From positions 1-14,233 of the forward strand of contig DUIP01000061.1 of NCBI GenBank assembly GCA_013330285.1: a DNA stretch of 14,233 nt. Reading direction: 5' to 3'. Below are positions 1 through 8,096 of the stretch, piece after piece. Numbering within the stretch: position 1 is the first letter of the stretch; the number at the start of each line of letters is the position of its first letter. This stretch comes from Candidatus Poseidoniaceae archaeon. Lineage in GTDB: Archaea; Thermoplasmatota; Poseidoniia; Poseidoniales; Poseidoniaceae. Position numbers and translations under genes: made by a program. The notes under the pieces are model-generated. The model had not been told where the DNA came from. It saw nothing but the letters and a program-made list of their open reading frames with translations, and ran no database searches.

Positions 1-345
1 CCATACTTTAGGGCGGTTGTCGATAGCTTGGACTTCTTCCTTCAACGCGAAGACCCTGCACGTGTTGTGGCGATGGTCCGAATGCTCCAAGCCCATGCAC
101 AACTCCATCGGGGTTTGTTGCTCATTTCAGTCTCCACCAACGGTTTAGACCCGGCCATCAAACAGGAATTGTCCACTATTGCTGACATGGTGCTTTCCTT
201 CAACGTCCGTACCATAGGTACAGATTTCGAAACCTCGATGGTCGTATCCAAGTTCCGTAACGCTCCAGAGAACCTCAAGATCCTCGTGTTCCGAGTAACT
301 CCAGAAGAAGGAATCACTCCAGAAACAGTCGAGCGTATCGCTTGA
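1..345 (+). CDS. RecA-superfamily (KaiC/RadA-like) ATPase, C-terminal fragment
   Basis: The frame is open from the first base, so the start lies outside the window; an internal TTG at 28 is only an apparent start. The fragment of 114 residues begins with a hydrophobic strand ending in VVDSL (residues 6-10), which resembles the Walker B strand of RecA/KaiC-like ATPases. It continues with a second hydrophobic strand (LLLISVSTNG), a helix and the segment ADMVLSF. The end, SKFRN followed by LVFRVTPEEGI, resembles the 'K-R-G ... F-x-I-x-x-x-G-I' close of KaiC-type domains. The P-loop would lie upstream and cannot be seen. Family-level assignment only; a role in signalling, recombination or gene regulation cannot be decided from this piece. 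The next gene lies 78 bases downstream on the same strand. Confidence 0.55.
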   Translation, partial: PYFRAVVDSLDFFLQREDPARVVAMVRMLQAHAQLHRGLLLISVSTNGLDPAIKQELSTIADMVLSFNVRTIGTDFETSMVVSKFRNAPENLKILVFRVTPEEGITPETVERIA

Positions 346-423
346 TACTGGCGAATCATCTGTGAACGACTGCGGTCCTTCGACGTCGATACGTCCAAAG
401 AGGTCGGCATATGCCGTCGGTTC

Positions 424-1170
424 ATGGGGAAGCGTGAGGCTACCGGCGGATATGACCCATCTGGTATTGATCTGGAGGCATGGACTGTCCTTGAAGCTCA
501 ACTCGAAGCAACCATCCCCAACTATGACCGTGTCAACAAATTGATGACATTTGGGCAGGATAAGCGTTGGCGAAGAAACGTTCGAAATCACGCTCGCCCA
601 GGAATGAAAATACTCGAGGTAGGATGCGGGCCTGGTTCCTTCGCTGAAGATCTTGTGGGTTTGGATGTGACCTGCTTGGACCCTTCGCCAGAAATGCTGA
701 AAGTGGCCAAAAAGAGAGTCGATTCAGCGCGAGCAGAACGGGGCGAAGAACCAGCAGTTTATGTTGAAGCCATTGCAGAAGAGATTCCGCTCGAAGACAA
801 TACCTTCGATATGGTCTTCTGCTTATTTTCATTCCGTGATTTCCAAGATAAGCGAAAAGGCTTGGAAGAAATTTACAGGGTTTTGAAACCTGGTGGCCAA
901 CTGGTCATTTGTGATGCCGGTAAAGCCAATTGGCTCCATGGTCTTGCAGGTCGGATTTGGATGGCCACTGTTGTCCAATGGCTTGCTCGAATCGTCACCA
1001 AGGACAAGAATCATCCTTGGAAGGGTCTCGCCAACACATACTCGCACTATGGTACAAACGGGTACTACAGGACCATGATCAAAGAGGTTGGCTATCAAAA
1101 TGTTCAGGGCCGATTACTTTGGCCATTTGCCATGGCAAGTCGTTTCCGGGGCACAAAGCCCGAGCAATGA
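424..1170 (+). CDS. UbiE/MenG-family SAM-dependent methyltransferase
   Basis: A 248-residue class I methyltransferase. The N-terminal stretch YDRVNKLMTFGQDKRWRR (residues 34-51) closely matches the signature that distinguishes UbiE/MenG C-methyltransferases from other SAM enzymes. The SAM-binding glycine motif LEVGCGPGS is at 64-72, the acidic residue ending strand 2 is D86, and FSFRDF (135-140) plus YRVLKPGGQLVI (151-162) match the second UbiE signature. Known members methylate the ring of demethylmenaquinone or the ubiquinone precursor at the membrane. Here the substrate is inferred to be a respiratory quinone. The ATG at 424 has no Shine-Dalgarno sequence, so a leaderless transcript or unusual initiation is possible; the frame is open upstream but I see no better start. 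It lies just before the ATP synthase operon, on the same strand. A different small-molecule substrate cannot be excluded. Confidence 0.82.
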   Translation: MGKREATGGYDPSGIDLEAWTVLEAQLEATIPNYDRVNKLMTFGQDKRWRRNVRNHARPGMKILEVGCGPGSFAEDLVGLDVTCLDPSPEMLKVAKKRVDSARAERGEEPAVYVEAIAEEIPLEDNTFDMVFCLFSFRDFQDKRKGLEEIYRVLKPGGQLVICDAGKANWLHGLAGRIWMATVVQWLARIVTKDKNHPWKGLANTYSHYGTNGYYRTMIKEVGYQNVQGRLLWPFAMASRFRGTKPEQ

Positions 1171-1210
1171 ACCATTCGTGCCAAATGGCGCTCGTGGAAA
1201 CACCCCATTA

Positions 1211-1220
1211 TCCTCATAAA
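1211..1220 (+). promoter_or_regulatory. Possible TATA-like element for the ATP synthase operon
   Basis: The 91-base gap between the methyltransferase and atpH is the only sizeable gap before the operon, so the operon promoter probably lies here or further upstream. TCCTCATAAA contains a weak AT-rich match to an archaeal TATA box. Initiation about 25 bases downstream would give a leader of roughly 20 bases before the atpH ATG. There is no Shine-Dalgarno sequence before atpH, which fits a first gene with a short or absent leader. This is a weak, visual call. Confidence 0.2.
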
Positions 1221-1261
1221 CCCCCTACCGTTCAGCCGATTTGCTGGTGTTTATCTTGGGT

Positions 1262-1573
1262 ATGGCCGACGTCCTTCGCAAAATCAAGCAAGCTGAACAA
1301 GATGCGGAAAAGCAACTTGCAGATGCCCAAGCAGAAGTCAGTAAGATTGCAGCTGAGGCTCGTCGCCAATCTGTTCAACTCATCGCCGATGCCACGGATG
1401 GCTCGGTCGCTGACACACAGGCAACACTCGATGCTGCAAGAAGCAAAGCAAACAAGGAAGCAGAAGGCGTGGCAAAGGACGGACAAAAAATCGTCGACGC
1501 TATCTCCTCTTCCGCCGCCGATCGAAAGGACAAGGCTGTTGCCCACCTCCTCGACACAGTAAATTCCCAATGA
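1262..1573 (+). CDS. atpH: A-type ATP synthase subunit H (peripheral stalk)
   Basis: 103 residues, almost entirely charged and alanine-rich helix with a heptad/hendecad-like pattern, as expected for AtpH. AtpH forms a right-handed coiled coil with AtpE in the peripheral stalk that holds the A3B3 head against subunit I. I choose the ATG at 1262, giving MADVLRKIKQAEQDAEKQL. The in-frame TTG at 1241 would add seven hydrophobic residues that do not fit the family. The motif of small residues and lysine/glutamate (AEQDAEKQLADAQAEVSKI) is typical. It is the first gene of the operon, and only ten bases separate its stop codon from the ATG of atpI. The family has weak sequence conservation, so the call rests on composition, length and position together. 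Confidence 0.85.
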   Translation: MADVLRKIKQAEQDAEKQLADAQAEVSKIAAEARRQSVQLIADATDGSVADTQATLDAARSKANKEAEGVAKDGQKIVDAISSSAADRKDKAVAHLLDTVNSQ

Positions 1574-1583
1574 GTTGGTTCCA

Positions 1584-3986
1584 ATGTTCGCAACCGCTGA
1601 AATGTCCCGCCTCACCGTGGCGGCTCCCGTCGATAAGATGGAAGAAGTTCTGCGAATGTGCGCTTCGCTTTCATGCGTTCACATTGAGGAGTACGGGCAT
1701 TTCCAAGACGGCATTGGCGTTGGTCGAGCGCTTTCAACCGAAGGTGCGAACAAAACCAGCGCCATGCTGACCAAAGTACGAGCGGTCTCCTCTTCAGTGC
1801 AAGCCATCAACACCGATGGCCCGATGCCTCTCAACGAAGCGAAAAAACTCGTCGATGCCTTCGAATCCAAGATTGACGCCGCCCTCGCCTACCTCGACAC
1901 CATACGTGACAGCGAATCTTCGATCGCCACACTCAAAGAGCAACACCAAGTTCTTGAGCGACTCGCTCCCCTCGATATCCCCCTTGAATTGATGGGCGGA
2001 TTCGACGGCTTAGAGGTCTATGTTGGCGAGACGCCTCGTGCGAGCAAAGCAAAATCCATCTTCTCAGCATTGAGTTCCGAAATCCTGCTTCACAGCGCTC
2101 CAGGGATCGTTGCAGTCGCATGCCAAACACAGCATGCAGCGGAAGTTCAAATTTGCCTGGCTGAACTTGGTGCAAAGGCGGTTCAAATCCCTGCGGGTGA
2201 AGGTTCTCCAGCAAAGAAAGCAAGCAGCGTCCTCTCTGAGATTACCTCCTTGGAGAACACAATTGCGAGCACACAAGAGGCTCTTGAGGCATGGGTTGGC
2301 CGAAACGCACGCTCACTCGTCGCTTTGGAAGAGTACCTCACTCGAGAAGACGCCATCTACACATCACCGACCTTGGTTGCTGTTAGCGACCAAGCCTTCG
2401 CTCTTGATGCATGGGTGCCCACCTCTCAAACCGAAATGGTCGCTTCCAAACTCGATAAGGTGGCATCTCACGTCGCCGTTGAAGCCTACGTCGACCCGCA
2501 CCACGCACACGGGGATGACGAGCACCACGAGACTCCTGATGTGGCTAAGGAACTGGTCATGCTCTCTGATTACCTTCTTAGGACCAAACAATCTGTTTTC
2601 CAATTCTTCAAGTCCATTGACCTTGATGACTCAGGAAAAGTAGACAGCTATGAATTCCAGCAAGCCCTCAAAGCAGCAAATGTGGCAGACCTTCCACCAT
2701 GGGACATCGGACCCTTGGTCAAAGCGATGGACTTGGACGGGGATGGGCGAATCAATTTGCCAGAACTTGATATATCTCTCACTATGATTCGGGCCATGCC
2801 TTCAGAAGACGACCATCATGACGAGCCAACCCCCCCGATTGAATTCGAGAATGGCAAAACCACACAACCATTCGAACTCTTGGTCGACCTTGTTGGCCGG
2901 CCGAAGTATGGAACATTCGAACCATCGATGCTCATCATGATGACCTTCCCGTTCATCTATGGAATGATCCTTGGTGACTTTGGCTACGGGGCAATCCTCG
3001 TTGCGCTCTCTCTATGGCTCGGCTCCAAACCATTCGCAGTGGATCCACTTGCACAGAAGGGTATGACCGTCCTCCGTTGGATGGGTGTATGGTGCATCAT
3101 TTGGGGCATCATCTTTGCAGAAGGGTTTGGATTTGTCTGGGACGGTAGCATGTATGTCGACGGTGTCCTCAAAGAAGGCTATCGATGGGGGCCAGATATT
3201 GCCATTCTGACCAGTTTCTACGGATGGGCTCACGATGTGCTTGTCATGCCAGAATCTCTCGCTGTATTGCTCGGTCTTGGCGATGGAAGTCATCCATTCG
3301 TCATGATGCCGTTCCACCGAGCAAGTGCGGGTCACGGACTTGAGCAATATGTCTCTCTCGCAGTCTACCTTGGTGTATTCCACATCCTCGTTGGACTCAT
3401 CATCGGCTTTTTCAACGTCAACAAGGCTCATGGAATGGCCGCTGCTTTCTTCGAAAAGGGATCTTGGCTTATGATTCTCGTTGGCGGCTTTATGATCTGC
3501 AGAAACTTTGTCATGGGCTACAATGAGTTGTTCGAAGTGCAACTTCTCTGGAATATTCTCCTCCTCGGAGGTATTGCTTGCCTCATCGTTGGCCTTGCCA
3601 TCTACGAAGGATTTGGTTGGGCTGGTGGTATCATTATGGGTCCAATCGAAACGTTTGGATTGCTTGCAAACACCCTCTCTTACCTTCGCATCATGGCGGT
3701 TGGTGTGGCTGGCGTTAAAATCGCTGAAGTCTCCATCATTCTCGGCTGGGAAAACATCCTCAAGGGCCTCGAAACCGGTGGAGCGGGTGGTTATCTGACC
3801 GTCGCCTTGTGCGCAGTTATCTTCCTCTTTGTCCAGGTCTTCGCTCTTGCCCTCGGCATTCTCTCACCAACAATTCACGCTGCCCGTCTCCACTTTGTGG
3901 AATGGATGGGCAAATTCTACGACGGATCCGGCCGTGCTTTCGCACCGCTCGGTGGCCGTCCCCTCCACGTTGAGGGTCAATCATAG
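1584..3986 (+). CDS. atpI: A-type ATP synthase subunit I (a-subunit) with inserted EF-hand pair
   Basis: Subunit I forms the ion half-channels and anchors the peripheral stalks. From the ATG at 1584 (preferred over the TTG at 1575) it has 800 residues, longer than the usual 620-700. It opens with the family pattern EMSRLTVAAPVDKMEEVL. Residues about 10-300 are the cytoplasmic arm with long helices. The membrane domain starts at PFELLV (429 onward), followed by FPFIYGMILGDFGYG and several membrane helices. R702 in TLSYLRIMAVG matches the essential ion-path arginine, and the closing pattern LHFVEWMGKFYDGSGRAFAPL-like end is typical. Between arm and membrane domain lie a His/Asp-rich stretch (304-316), two canonical EF-hand loops (346-357 and 383-394) and a second His/Asp-rich stretch (407-415). 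The insertion accounts for most of the extra length. This gene follows atpH by ten bases and precedes atpK. Confidence 0.95.
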   Translation: MFATAEMSRLTVAAPVDKMEEVLRMCASLSCVHIEEYGHFQDGIGVGRALSTEGANKTSAMLTKVRAVSSSVQAINTDGPMPLNEAKKLVDAFESKIDAALAYLDTIRDSESSIATLKEQHQVLERLAPLDIPLELMGGFDGLEVYVGETPRASKAKSIFSALSSEILLHSAPGIVAVACQTQHAAEVQICLAELGAKAVQIPAGEGSPAKKASSVLSEITSLENTIASTQEALEAWVGRNARSLVALEEYLTREDAIYTSPTLVAVSDQAFALDAWVPTSQTEMVASKLDKVASHVAVEAYVDPHHAHGDDEHHETPDVAKELVMLSDYLLRTKQSVFQFFKSIDLDDSGKVDSYEFQQALKAANVADLPPWDIGPLVKAMDLDGDGRINLPELDISLTMIRAMPSEDDHHDEPTPPIEFENGKTTQPFELLVDLVGRPKYGTFEPSMLIMMTFPFIYGMILGDFGYGAILVALSLWLGSKPFAVDPLAQKGMTVLRWMGVWCIIWGIIFAEGFGFVWDGSMYVDGVLKEGYRWGPDIAILTSFYGWAHDVLVMPESLAVLLGLGDGSHPFVMMPFHRASAGHGLEQYVSLAVYLGVFHILVGLIIGFFNVNKAHGMAAAFFEKGSWLMILVGGFMICRNFVMGYNELFEVQLLWNILLLGGIACLIVGLAIYEGFGWAGGIIMGPIETFGLLANTLSYLRIMAVGVAGVKIAEVSIILGWENILKGLETGGAGGYLTVALCAVIFLFVQVFALALGILSPTIHAARLHFVEWMGKFYDGSGRAFAPLGGRPLHVEGQS
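2559..2798 (+). other. EF-hand pair domain inside atpI
   Basis: Domain within AtpI, residues about 326-405. Loop 1 (bases 2619-2654) reads DLDDSGKVDSYE: D1, D3, S5, G6, V8, D9 and E12 fit the canonical calcium loop. Loop 2 (2730-2765) reads DLDGDGRINLPE: D1, D3, D5, G6, I8, N9 and E12 fit it completely. The loops start 37 residues apart, the normal spacing within a paired EF-hand, and each is flanked by an amphipathic entering helix (SVFQFFKSI; IGPLVKAM) and exiting helix (YEFQQALKAAN; ELDISLTMIRAM). It sits just before the first membrane helix, hence predicted cytoplasmic. Calcium binding is inferred from the motif, not shown. Confidence 0.92.
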
Positions 3987-4021
3987 TCCACGGACACAAA
4001 AAAAACACGGAGGTAGCAAAT

Positions 4022-4327
4022 ATGAACGCAAACACCCTAAAAACGAGCCTAAGAACATTGATCCTACTGGCAGCCATCACCATGGTCGCTCAAGGAGCAG
4101 CAGCAGCAGACGCAACCGGAGCATCAGACGGTGACGGATACACAGCCATTGGCGCTGGTATCGCACTCGGTCTGGCCGCAATCGGTGCAGGTCTGTCCCA
4201 AGCAGCCATTGGCAGCGCAGCTGTCGGTATGCTCGCAGAAGACGGAAGCAAATTCGGACCAGCATTGATTTTCACTGCTTTGCCTGAATCCATCGTCATT
4301 CTCGGTGCTCTACCACTCTTCCTTTGA
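4022..4327 (+). CDS. atpK: A-type ATP synthase subunit K (c-ring proteolipid) with N-terminal leader
   Basis: 101 residues. Residues 1-29 look like a cleavable or membrane-inserting leader: two lysine/arginine residues, a hydrophobic core LILLAAITMVAQG and a small-residue AAAAD end. An acidic, glycine-rich linker follows. The mature part is a single two-helix hairpin: helix 1 (41-72) is glycine/alanine-rich with GAGLSQAAIGSAAVG, the polar loop is AEDGSKFG, and helix 2 (78-101) carries LPES with the ion-binding carboxylate E89. Q60 in helix 1 and S90 next to E89 could serve as extra ligands. Copies form the rotating c-ring in the membrane. A strong ribosome binding site (GGAGGT, 4009-4014) lies seven bases before the ATG, consistent with a need for many copies. 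This is one hairpin, not the duplicated or triplicated forms seen in some methanogens. Confidence 0.94.
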   Translation: MNANTLKTSLRTLILLAAITMVAQGAAAADATGASDGDGYTAIGAGIALGLAAIGAGLSQAAIGSAAVGMLAEDGSKFGPALIFTALPESIVILGALPLFL

Positions 4328-4335
4328 GGAGGAAG
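4328..4335 (+). promoter_or_regulatory. Orphan Shine-Dalgarno-like site after atpK
   Basis: GGAGGAAG begins directly after the atpK stop codon, but no ATG, GTG or TTG follows at a usable distance. A second, near-identical site (GGAGGA, 4380-4385) six bases before atpE is the one that serves translation. The first copy may be a ribosome standby site, a remnant, or chance purine richness. Confidence 0.35.
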
Positions 4336-4346
4336 AACGGTTCCAC

Positions 4347-4361
4347 GGCCGATCTTCGGCC
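4347..4361 (+). promoter_or_regulatory. Perfect intercistronic hairpin between atpK and atpE
   Basis: GGCCGA, loop TCT, TCGGCC: a six-base-pair perfect stem with a three-base loop inside the 64-base atpK-atpE spacer. No T-run follows, so it is not a classical terminator. Its position just 3' of the high-copy c-subunit gene suits an RNA processing or stabilising element that uncouples atpK levels from the rest. That function is inferred. Confidence 0.4.
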
Positions 4362-4391
4362 AACTGAAATCACACTTACGGAGGAAATACA

Positions 4392-4952
4392 ATGACGCTT
4401 GAAACACTTGCAAAAGACATCTCAAAATCAGCTAAGGCAGAAGCCGACGCTATGATTGCAGAGGCTCAAAAAGAAGCCGAAGCAATTGTCGCTGAAGCCA
4501 CTGAAAAGGCTGCAACCATCCGTTCGGAAGCGGCCAGCCGCACCGAACGTGAAGCAGAACAGATTGCCCGCGAGGTTGTTGCGAGCGCTCGTCAAGCCAA
4601 CCAAAAAGAAATTCTAGTCGCACGCCGAAAGGTCCTCGACGAGACTCTTGCGGCAACACGAGCAGAACTCAGCAGCGCCAAGATGAAGGGAAGGGCTAGT
4701 TTGCTCAAATCCCTCATGGCAAAGGCTGATGAAATTGGTAACGATTTCAACGTCCGACCTGTAGAAATGGATCGAAAGGCGCTCTCAGAACTTGCAGGAA
4801 AGCGAGGAATGGGCGACGCTGTTGAAGGTCTGGGCGGATTCGTCCTCGAGGCTACAGACGGTTCGGTGTCCTATGACATGCGCTTTGACACACTTCTCGA
4901 TGCATCTTGGAAAGATGAATTGAGTGCAACTACCAAAATTTTGTTTGATTGA
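4392..4952 (+). CDS. atpE: A-type ATP synthase subunit E (peripheral stalk)
   Basis: 186 residues, a normal length for AtpE. Residues 1-110 form one long charged helix rich in Ala, Glu and Lys (KAEADAMIAEAQKEAEAIV), which pairs with AtpH as the peripheral stalk. The globular C-terminal part ends with GGFVLEATDGSVSYDMRFDTLLD, close to the family consensus in which a GG-x-V strand is followed by a DG turn and an acidic/aromatic strand; this part contacts the top of the A3B3 head. A clear GGAGGA site lies six bases before the ATG. The stop codon is nine bases from the next start, so the two are almost certainly co-transcribed. Confidence 0.93.
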   Translation: MTLETLAKDISKSAKAEADAMIAEAQKEAEAIVAEATEKAATIRSEAASRTEREAEQIAREVVASARQANQKEILVARRKVLDETLAATRAELSSAKMKGRASLLKSLMAKADEIGNDFNVRPVEMDRKALSELAGKRGMGDAVEGLGGFVLEATDGSVSYDMRFDTLLDASWKDELSATTKILFD

Positions 4953-4961
4953 GGGATTCGA

Positions 4962-6005
4962 ATGGTTATGACAGGAAACACACCCTATGTTGCTGCCCGA
5001 GCAAAGTCTCGTCGGCAGAAACTTGCGGACCGTGCCCGTCTTCGCCAATTGATTAGCCAATCACCAGACCAGTTGACGGTTGCCATTGGCGACATCGGCT
5101 ACCGAACTGAGATGGACATGTACGCCGGACGGTTGTCTGGTGGCGATTTGGTGGAAGCTGCCCTCACGCACAATTTAGAACATGAATTGGATAAGATGGT
5201 CGGCCTATGCAACGGTAAAATCCGTTCTATGGTTGAAATTTACACCTCGCGCCACGAATACCACAACGCTAAGGTTGTGTTGCGGGCCGTCGTCAACGAT
5301 GTGGAAATGGAAAAAATCACACATTCAATCCTCCCCGAATTGAACGATATCAACACCCCTTGGCTCAAGATCATTGAAAGCGCTGATGACCTCAAGTCTG
5401 CATCAACACAGATGCGACGCAAGTCGTTTGGTTCAGCGCTTGCTGGCGTGCCTGAAGATGGCCGCCTTTCTGATTATGAAGACGCCCTTGATCGCCATTA
5501 CTTCTCGAACGCTCTCAAAGCCCTCACAGGGAAGGGACCTGATGTCCGTTTCCTCAAGGATTTGGTGGCCAGTGAAATCGATCACCGCAACATCCTCAAC
5601 GTCCTCGAAGCAGGGGCCGTTGGTTTGTCAAACGAACAAATCGTAGAATTGCTCATCCCAGGTGGACGAGTTGTTCCTAAGCGCGCTTTTTCCGCCATTG
5701 CTACCGGTGGAAAGGACGCCTTGCTCGATCTGCTTCGTAATGCACCAAGATTCGATGGAGCCTCGTTCGAGGAAGCACTCGCCACATCAACCGAAACCCG
5801 CAGCCTCGATGCTGTGGTCACATGGTTGAAGGAACGGGAACACAAGATGATGGCTCGCATGAGCTTCTTGCACCCCGTTTCAGCACTGCCAGTCATTCAC
5901 TACATCGCCATGAAGGTGCAAGAAGTGGATGACTTGAGACTTATTGTACGAGGCCGCCTAGCGGGCTTGCCAACCGATGTGCTGGAAGCACACATACTGA
6001 ACTGA
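4962..6005 (+). CDS. atpC: A-type ATP synthase subunit C (central stalk adaptor, V-type d-like)
   Basis: 347 residues, matching the usual length of the all-helical, funnel-shaped subunit C that joins the c-ring to the central rotor shaft. The N-terminus TPYVAARAKSRRQKLADRARL resembles the family opening (aromatic-x-x-x-N/A-R). Three repeated helical lobes are suggested by the repeating spacing of Y/L-rich helices, for example AGRLSGGDLVEAALTHNLE and HNILNVLEA-type segments, and by an ILPELNDIN-type helix. The end, LRLIVRGRLAGLPTDVLEAHIL, is typical: most members close with 'E-N-L-R-x-I-x-R-G-K-x-x-G-L'. The start could be ATG 4962 or ATG 4968; GAGGG at 4951-4955 spaces best with 4962. No damage or insertion is visible. 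Confidence 0.93.
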   Translation: MVMTGNTPYVAARAKSRRQKLADRARLRQLISQSPDQLTVAIGDIGYRTEMDMYAGRLSGGDLVEAALTHNLEHELDKMVGLCNGKIRSMVEIYTSRHEYHNAKVVLRAVVNDVEMEKITHSILPELNDINTPWLKIIESADDLKSASTQMRRKSFGSALAGVPEDGRLSDYEDALDRHYFSNALKALTGKGPDVRFLKDLVASEIDHRNILNVLEAGAVGLSNEQIVELLIPGGRVVPKRAFSAIATGGKDALLDLLRNAPRFDGASFEEALATSTETRSLDAVVTWLKEREHKMMARMSFLHPVSALPVIHYIAMKVQEVDDLRLIVRGRLAGLPTDVLEAHILN

Positions 6006-6015
6006 GGTGAAATGA

Positions 6016-6315
6016 ATGGATATCGCTGTTGTAGGTACGCCGGAATTCACTCTTGGTTTCCAACTCGCAGGTGTTGATCACTTGCACAACCCTGAAGGTG
6101 AAGACGCAATGGTTTCCACTTTCAAATCACTACTCAACAACAAAAGCGTCGGGATTGTCGTGGTCGACTCCGCAATCCTCGCTGCACTGCCAGAGCGTCT
6201 TCGTGACCAACTCTCGGCATCCGTCTCTCCGACCGTGCTTGGCATTGGAACGGAAGAAGACACCACTTTGCGAGATACAATTCGTAAGGCAATAGGAGTC
6301 GACCTTTGGAAGTAA
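6016..6315 (+). CDS. atpF: A-type ATP synthase subunit F (central stalk)
   Basis: 99 residues, typical of the small Rossmann-like AtpF that sits in the central shaft with subunit D and influences catalytic turnover. It opens with [20 protein letters not shown], matching the family pattern in which a VVG strand is followed by a short turn and GF-x-L-x-G. A central strand [11 protein letters not shown] fits the conserved 'I-G-I-I-x-I' strand, and the C-terminal helix ends KAIGVDL. Two ATG codons overlap near the start (6012 and 6016); only 6016 is in frame, with GAGGTGA (6004-6010) at a good distance. The spacer to atpC is ten bases. Confidence 0.92.
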   Translation: MDIAVVGTPEFTLGFQLAGVDHLHNPEGEDAMVSTFKSLLNNKSVGIVVVDSAILAALPERLRDQLSASVSPTVLGIGTEEDTTLRDTIRKAIGVDLWK

Positions 6316-6330
6316 TGTTCCAACAAAAAT

Positions 6331-6336
6331 GGAGGA
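6331..6336 (+). promoter_or_regulatory. Ribosome binding site that fixes the atpA start
   Basis: GGAGGA lies seven bases before the ATG at 6344. An in-frame ATG at 6329 overlaps this site and would encode MEEIK from the site itself, so the downstream ATG is the likely true start. Confidence 0.75.
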
Positions 6337-6343
6337 AATAAAA

Positions 6344-8083
<1,740 letters not shown>

Positions 8084-8096
8084 GGAGAGGATTATC

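Noticed and set aside
1241..1261. TTG start adding seven residues to atpH
   Set aside because: The extension is hydrophobic and unlike AtpH, while the ATG at 1262 gives the typical charged helix from residue 1.
1575..1583. TTG start for atpI three codons upstream of the ATG
   Set aside because: The ATG at 1584 is the stronger codon and already gives the standard family N-terminus; nothing supports the TTG.
3012..3542. Minus-strand open frame of 176 codons opposite the membrane part of atpI
   Set aside because: Antisense shadow of hydrophobic AtpI coding sequence; the translation is polar and shows no family features.
3986..4008. Small inverted repeat GTCC-AC-GGAC followed by an A-run before atpK
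   Set aside because: A four-base stem with a two-base loop is too short to be stable; the A-run is on the coding strand and does not make a terminator in this direction.
4094..4108. Short GCA-type triplet repeat in atpK
   Set aside because: It encodes the alanine-rich end of the leader peptide and is too short to be a meaningful repeat element.
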